The notes under the pieces are model-generated. The model worked only from the letters and a program-made list of their open reading frames with translations, ran no database searches and was not told the origin of the DNA. This document shows, in pieces, positions 60,542 to 64,000 of a DNA stretch of 64,000 nt. Origin of the DNA: Sphingobacteriales bacterium 44-61 (GTDB lineage: Bacteria; Bacteroidota; Bacteroidia; Chitinophagales; Chitinophagaceae). How positions within the stretch are numbered: the first letter of the stretch is position 1; each line of letters opens with the position of its first letter. Position numbers and translations under genes: made by a program. The stretch spans positions 62,001-126,000 of the forward strand of contig MKTW01000018.1 of the NCBI GenBank assembly GCA_001898405.1, read 5' to 3'.

Positions 60542-62080
60542 ATGAGCCTGTTAAGCCCTGCCATATCATCCCTTGCCCGTATGCGCCTCTGGCGCATAGA
60601 AGGATGGAAGAAAAATCCGCTGGATGCACAGCGGGAGGTATTGCAGGACCTGGTCACTTCTGCCCAATACACCGAATTCGGGCGGAAATACAATTTTGCA
60701 GAGCTTTTTAATATCCGCTCGTTCAAACAGGCTGTGCCCGTGCATGAATACAACGACCTGAAGCCCTATATCGAACGGATCATGCACGGCGAACAGAATA
60801 TACTCTGGAACACGCCCGTATTCTGGTTTGCCAAAAGCAGCGGCACCACCAGCGATAAAAGCAAGTTCATCCCCATCAGCGAAGAAAGCCTGGAAGACTG
60901 CCATTTCAAAGCAGCCAAGGATGTGCTTACCATGTATTATCAGTTCAACCCCGACTCGGCTTTGCTTACCGGCAAAGGCCTGGTGCTTGGAGGCAGCCAT
61001 AATATCAATCCTATGAACAATGAAGCACAATACGGCGACCTGAGCGCCGTGTTGCTGCAAAACACACCTTTCTGGGGCCATTGGCTGCGCACGCCCGATC
61101 TTAGCATCGCTTTGATGGACGAATGGGAGAGCAAGATTGAAAAACTGGCCGAGAGCACCATCCATGAAAATGTGACTTCCATTTCCGGAGTGCCTACCTG
61201 GACGCTGGTGCTTTTCCGCAGAATACTTGAGATCACCGGCAAATCGACTATGGCGGAAGTATGGCCTTCCCTTGAATTATACATGCATGGAGGAGTTTCC
61301 TTCACACCCTATAAAGAACAATTTCAGAAACTGATCGGGAAAAACATTCATTACCTGGAAATGTACAATGCCAGCGAAGGTTTTTTTGCCGCGCAGGAAC
61401 GTCCGGGCGATGATGGCATGTTGCTGTTTACCGATCATGGCATATTCATGGAGTTCATGCCCGTGAGTGAATACGGGAAAAAACATCCGCGAACAGTAGG
61501 GCTGCAGGATGTTGAACTGGGAAAGAACTATGCCCTGGTGATCAGTACCAACGGAGGGCTATGGCGTTATATCGTCGGAGACACCATCCGCTTCACTTCC
61601 CTGGCGCCCTATCGCATCAAAGTATCCGGAAGGCTGAAGCATTATATGAATGCCTTCGGAGAAGAAGTGATCGTCGATAATACAGATAAAGCCATTGCTG
61701 AAGCCTGCAAAAAAACAGGCGCAATTGTAAACGATTATACGGCCGCTCCTGTTTATTTTTCCGACAGCTCCAATGGCGCCCATGAATGGCTGATCGAATT
61801 TGAAAGGCCACCTGCAGACCTGGAAGCATTTACCCGTGAACTGGATACCGCACTCAAAAATATCAACAGCGATTACGAAGCCAAGCGGCATAAGAACATG
61901 GCATTGGGATTACCTGTAGTGCATGCCATGCAAAAAGGCAGTTTCAACGAATGGCTGCGCAGTAAGGGAAAACTGGGCGGGCAGCATAAAGTGCCTCGCT
62001 TAAGCAATGAAAGACAATATGTGGATGCAATATTGAAGATGAACACTGTTGCCAAAAACGAAGCAAAAATCCAACACTGA
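60542..62080 (+). CDS. GH3 auxin-responsive promoter family protein (acyl-acid amido synthetase fold)
   Basis: 512 residues from ATG 60542 (MSLLSPAISSLARMRLWRIE). ANL-superfamily adenylating fold: ATP motif AKSSGTTSDKSKFIPISEES (about 98-117), VPTWTLVLFRRILEITGK, EMYNASEGFFAAQERPG, and hinge region YIVGDTIRFTSLAPYRIKVS, GRLKHYMNAFGEEV. Plant members join amino acids to auxin or jasmonate; the bacterial role and substrate are unknown. It lies 44 bases after lptB and 17 before fabG, which suggests a link to lipid or envelope metabolism. This is not glycoside hydrolase family 3. Confidence 0.92.
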   Translation: MSLLSPAISSLARMRLWRIEGWKKNPLDAQREVLQDLVTSAQYTEFGRKYNFAELFNIRSFKQAVPVHEYNDLKPYIERIMHGEQNILWNTPVFWFAKSSGTTSDKSKFIPISEESLEDCHFKAAKDVLTMYYQFNPDSALLTGKGLVLGGSHNINPMNNEAQYGDLSAVLLQNTPFWGHWLRTPDLSIALMDEWESKIEKLAESTIHENVTSISGVPTWTLVLFRRILEITGKSTMAEVWPSLELYMHGGVSFTPYKEQFQKLIGKNIHYLEMYNASEGFFAAQERPGDDGMLLFTDHGIFMEFMPVSEYGKKHPRTVGLQDVELGKNYALVISTNGGLWRYIVGDTIRFTSLAPYRIKVSGRLKHYMNAFGEEVIVDNTDKAIAEACKKTGAIVNDYTAAPVYFSDSSNGAHEWLIEFERPPADLEAFTRELDTALKNINSDYEAKRHKNMALGLPVVHAMQKGSFNEWLRSKGKLGGQHKVPRLSNERQYVDAILKMNTVAKNEAKIQH

Positions 62081-62097
62081 ACTATTAAAACAAATAA

Positions 62098-62853
62098 ATG
62101 AAACTGGTAGAAAACAAAGTAGCTATTATAACAGGTGCCGCCCGCGGCATCGGCGAAGCCATTGCACTTAAACTGGCAGAACATGGAGCGAATATCGCTT
62201 TCACTTATGTAAGCGACAGCAGCAAGGAAAAAGCACTGGCGCTTGAAGAAAAGCTGAAAGCCCTGGGCGTAAAAGCCAAAGCATATCAAAGCAATGCCGG
62301 TGATTTTGCCCAATGCGAAGCGTTCGTCAATGATGTGCTGAAAGAATTCGGTACAGTTGATATCTGCGTGAACAATGCCGGTATTTCAAAAGACAATCTC
62401 CTGCTGCGTCTTACACCGGAACAATGGGACGAAGTGATCCGCGTGAACCTCAACAGCGTTTTCTACATGACCAAGCAGGTGATACGCCCAATGATGAAGG
62501 CTAAGGCCGGCAGCATCATCAATATGAGCTCTATTATCGGTGAAATGGGTAATGCAGGGCAGAGCAGCTATGCAGCAAGCAAAGCAGGTATTATTGGTTT
62601 TACCAAAAGCGTGGCAAAAGAACTGGGCAGCCGGAATATCCGTTGCAATGCAATAGCACCTGGCTTTGTGGAAACAGATATGACGAGTTATCTGAAGGAA
62701 GGAGATGCAGCAGAGAAATATAAAGCGGGAATTCCTTTGGGAAGATTTGCTTCTGCGGAAGATATTGCGAATAGCGTGTTATTCCTGGTTTCGGAGATGG
62801 GTTCTTATATTACGGGACAGACAATCAGTGTGTGTGGTGGATTGAATATCTAA
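62098..62853 (+). CDS. fabG: 3-oxoacyl-[acyl-carrier-protein] reductase
   Basis: 251 residues, classical short-chain dehydrogenase. Cofactor motif TGAARGIGEAIAL (about 11-23), NNAGISKDN, and catalytic Ser/Tyr/Lys in INMSSIIGEMGNAGQSSYAASKAG. ELGSRNIRCNAIAPGFVETDMTSYL and LGRFASAEDIANSVLFLVSE are typical of FabG. It makes the beta-hydroxyacyl-ACP of fatty acid synthesis. The other common SDR activities cannot be fully excluded. It closes the lptB run and is followed by a strong terminator. Confidence 0.93.
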   Translation: MKLVENKVAIITGAARGIGEAIALKLAEHGANIAFTYVSDSSKEKALALEEKLKALGVKAKAYQSNAGDFAQCEAFVNDVLKEFGTVDICVNNAGISKDNLLLRLTPEQWDEVIRVNLNSVFYMTKQVIRPMMKAKAGSIINMSSIIGEMGNAGQSSYAASKAGIIGFTKSVAKELGSRNIRCNAIAPGFVETDMTSYLKEGDAAEKYKAGIPLGRFASAEDIANSVLFLVSEMGSYITGQTISVCGGLNI

Positions 62854-62872
62854 CAAGAAGACTAATCGATAA

Positions 62873-62910
62873 AAATAAAAGAGCCGCGGCAAACCGCGGC
62901 TCTTTTATTT
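62873..62910. terminator. Bidirectional terminator between fabG and the Wzi gene
   Basis: Seventeen-base arms AAATAAAAGAGCCGCGG (62873-62889) and CCGCGGCTCTTTTATTT (62894-62910) around CAAA: GC-rich stem with a U-tract in both directions, between convergent genes. Confidence 0.92.
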
Positions 62911-62925
62911 AGTTAATACGTTTCA

Positions 62926-64000
62926 TTAAAAAACATACGATACAGATAAACTGGCATGTAGTTGATTAACATTAGTATGTACTTCTTTTCCTGCCGTGTT
63001 ATATTGATACCTCCATTGATAATTCAATGAACGCACGAAGGAAAGATTCGCCGAATAAATAAAGCGTTTACAATACCAGTCTTTATACGCATTCAAAGAA
63101 AGGTCAACCCAATGAAATCTTGGGTTTTGCATTGAAGCAAATGCTTCATAATAAAAATCATTGTTCCTTACTACTCTCTCCAGTGTAAAGCCAAGTTTTT
63201 TTACCCCTTTGATCCAGCTAATGCCAAGTGTCTGGCTGTTCGAGCCAGGGCCAATTCCTGCACCCATAACCTGCCCGCGATGGGTGTAGCCATGCCTTAC
63301 CTGGTAATGCGTATACCAGCCTTCCTGCGGCCTGAGCCAGGCTGTTGAGGAGTTTTCCAATTGGGTTAGCTCAAACATCAGTTCCACGTCTGTTTTCTTA
63401 GCTGTGGTGAAAATTTTTCTTCCACCAATGATATAAGCCCTGGCATGTTCTGGTTCCAGCATCAGGTCAGTGAAGTTCTGGGAGTGGTCGTTTCTTCCAA
63501 ATTCAGCATAGAACTCTGCTTTTTCTTTAGGCAATATCAGTCTCGCAAAAACAGACAGTAACTGATCTCTCCTTTTTTCATCTTCCCCATCAGTCTTTCC
63601 TTTAAAGAATGCACCAAATACAGGGAGATATCCATCCAGGGATTTTTCTACGTCTGAGCTATACAGGTAAAACATTCTTGAAAATCCCAGGTATAGATTC
63701 TTGGTCCACTTAGGTTGCCAGGTTATGATCATTCCATTCATATACCGTTTGCTGTCAACTTGTTTGGGGTCATACAATTTGACTCCATCAAATGTCCTGG
63801 CTGTATCAGGCGGAAGAATTCCCGAACCCTTTGTCCATCCGCTGATGACCTGCCATTCAAAGGAACCAATACCGGTTGTAACTGGTGCCAGGGTATTAAA
63901 GGTGATATGAGGGATTCCCGGAGCTGTATTACTTAGAAGCAGGGAATTCCGGATGCCAGGGCCCCACCAGAGATTTTCAGTTGAAACACCCAGGGATAGT
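62926..64000 (-). CDS. Capsule assembly Wzi family outer membrane protein (5' truncated)
   Basis: The frame is open from the stop at 62926 to the window end, giving the last 357 residues or so; the true start is beyond 64000, and the TTG at 63777 is internal. The first residues in view (STENLWWGPGIRNSLLLSNT, then APGIPHITFNT) are the Wzi family hallmark, and FIYSANLSFVRSLNYQWRY with the final ASLSVSYVF are barrel strands. Wzi barrels bind capsular or O-antigen-like polysaccharide at the outer membrane; in Bacteroidota the family is common and its substrate not known. Confidence 0.9.
   Translation of the reverse strand, partial: LSLGVSTENLWWGPGIRNSLLLSNTAPGIPHITFNTLAPVTTGIGSFEWQVISGWTKGSGILPPDTARTFDGVKLYDPKQVDSKRYMNGMIITWQPKWTKNLYLGFSRMFYLYSSDVEKSLDGYLPVFGAFFKGKTDGEDEKRRDQLLSVFARLILPKEKAEFYAEFGRNDHSQNFTDLMLEPEHARAYIIGGRKIFTTAKKTDVELMFELTQLENSSTAWLRPQEGWYTHYQVRHGYTHRGQVMGAGIGPGSNSQTLGISWIKGVKKLGFTLERVVRNNDFYYEAFASMQNPRFHWVDLSLNAYKDWYCKRFIYSANLSFVRSLNYQWRYQYNTAGKEVHTNVNQLHASLSVSYVF

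Noticed and set aside
60566-61165. A 199-codon open frame antisense to the GH3-auxin-like gene
   Set aside because: It shadows the conserved ATP-binding part of the real gene and has no motif or promoter of its own.
63701-63936. Plus-strand frames near the right edge
   Set aside because: They are complements of the Wzi gene, whose conserved WWGPG segment continues to the window end on the minus strand.
1-64000. CRISPR array, tRNA, rRNA, transposase or phage genes
   Set aside because: No evenly spaced direct repeats, cloverleaf sequences, rRNA-like segments or integrase/transposase motifs were seen; the inverted repeats found are not a CRISPR array.

Overview
The window is chromosomal DNA of a Bacteroidota member, most likely family Chitinophagaceae. 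The signs are a complete SusC/SusD glycan-utilisation locus with its own ECF sigma factor and FecR anti-sigma factor, a gliding-type C-terminal domain, a Wzi-type capsule protein, many lipoprotein signals, a split MacB exporter, S46 peptidase, LptB, and the Bacteroidota -7 promoter word TAnnTTTG immediately before several start codons. No rRNA, tRNA, CRISPR array, transposase or phage gene was recognised. The genus cannot be given from the sequence alone.

Layout. 1-1.9 kb: tail of a secreted lamin-tail/gliding-domain protein and two small membrane proteins. 2.0-6.7 kb: a tripartite exporter operon (TolC, MacA, MacB ATPase, MacB permease). 6.8-9.5 kb: a PfkB kinase, then a divergent TetR regulator and paaE. 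9.6-29.3 kb: one large minus-strand polysaccharide utilisation locus. In transcription order it holds an ECF sigma factor, FecR, SusC, SusD, a LamG lipoprotein, a seven-heme cytochrome, two GH144-like (glucoamylase family) enzymes, a GH43-like enzyme with a discoidin domain, GH3 and two GH30 enzymes. This set points to a beta-glucan, with beta-1,2 and/or beta-1,6 linkages the best guess. 29.5-31.6 kb: a membrane-anchored patatin. 31.7-37.4 kb: paaABCDGI, an antisense glycerate kinase, and paaY. 37.5-41.7 kb: a small secreted protein, a sigma54 activator, a stand-alone receiver, a CHASE3 histidine kinase and a DUF1328 peptide. 42-55 kb: housekeeping genes (obg, S46 dipeptidyl-peptidase, dipeptide epimerase, DNA glycosylase, mnmD, cysS, a membrane EEP-family protein, two rhomboids, a TrmA/RlmD methyltransferase). 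55-64 kb: a TlpA-like thioredoxin and PpiC pair, metF, an lptB/GH3-auxin-like/fabG operon, and the C-terminal part of a Wzi capsule protein.

How the genes work together. PaaA-E make the ring epoxidase of phenylacetyl-CoA catabolism, PaaG isomerises the epoxide, and PaaI/PaaY are auxiliary thioesterases; TetR is the probable regulator. The reductase gene paaE is 22 kb away from paaABCD, with the glycan locus and patatin between them, which suggests that this block was inserted into an ancestral paa operon. The glycan locus looks like a trans-envelope signalling unit: SusC carries an N-terminal STN domain, matching the FecR/ECF pair.

The most unusual sequence features are non-coding. A family of perfect 31-41 bp inverted repeats (core TTACCGGTAA) occurs three times between genes. 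A second palindrome family resembling GTAACGCCAAGGGCGCAAAG lies mostly at convergent gene ends. A palindrome is inserted in frame inside paaC. A roughly 200 bp structured element lies between the EEP-family gene and a rhomboid gene.
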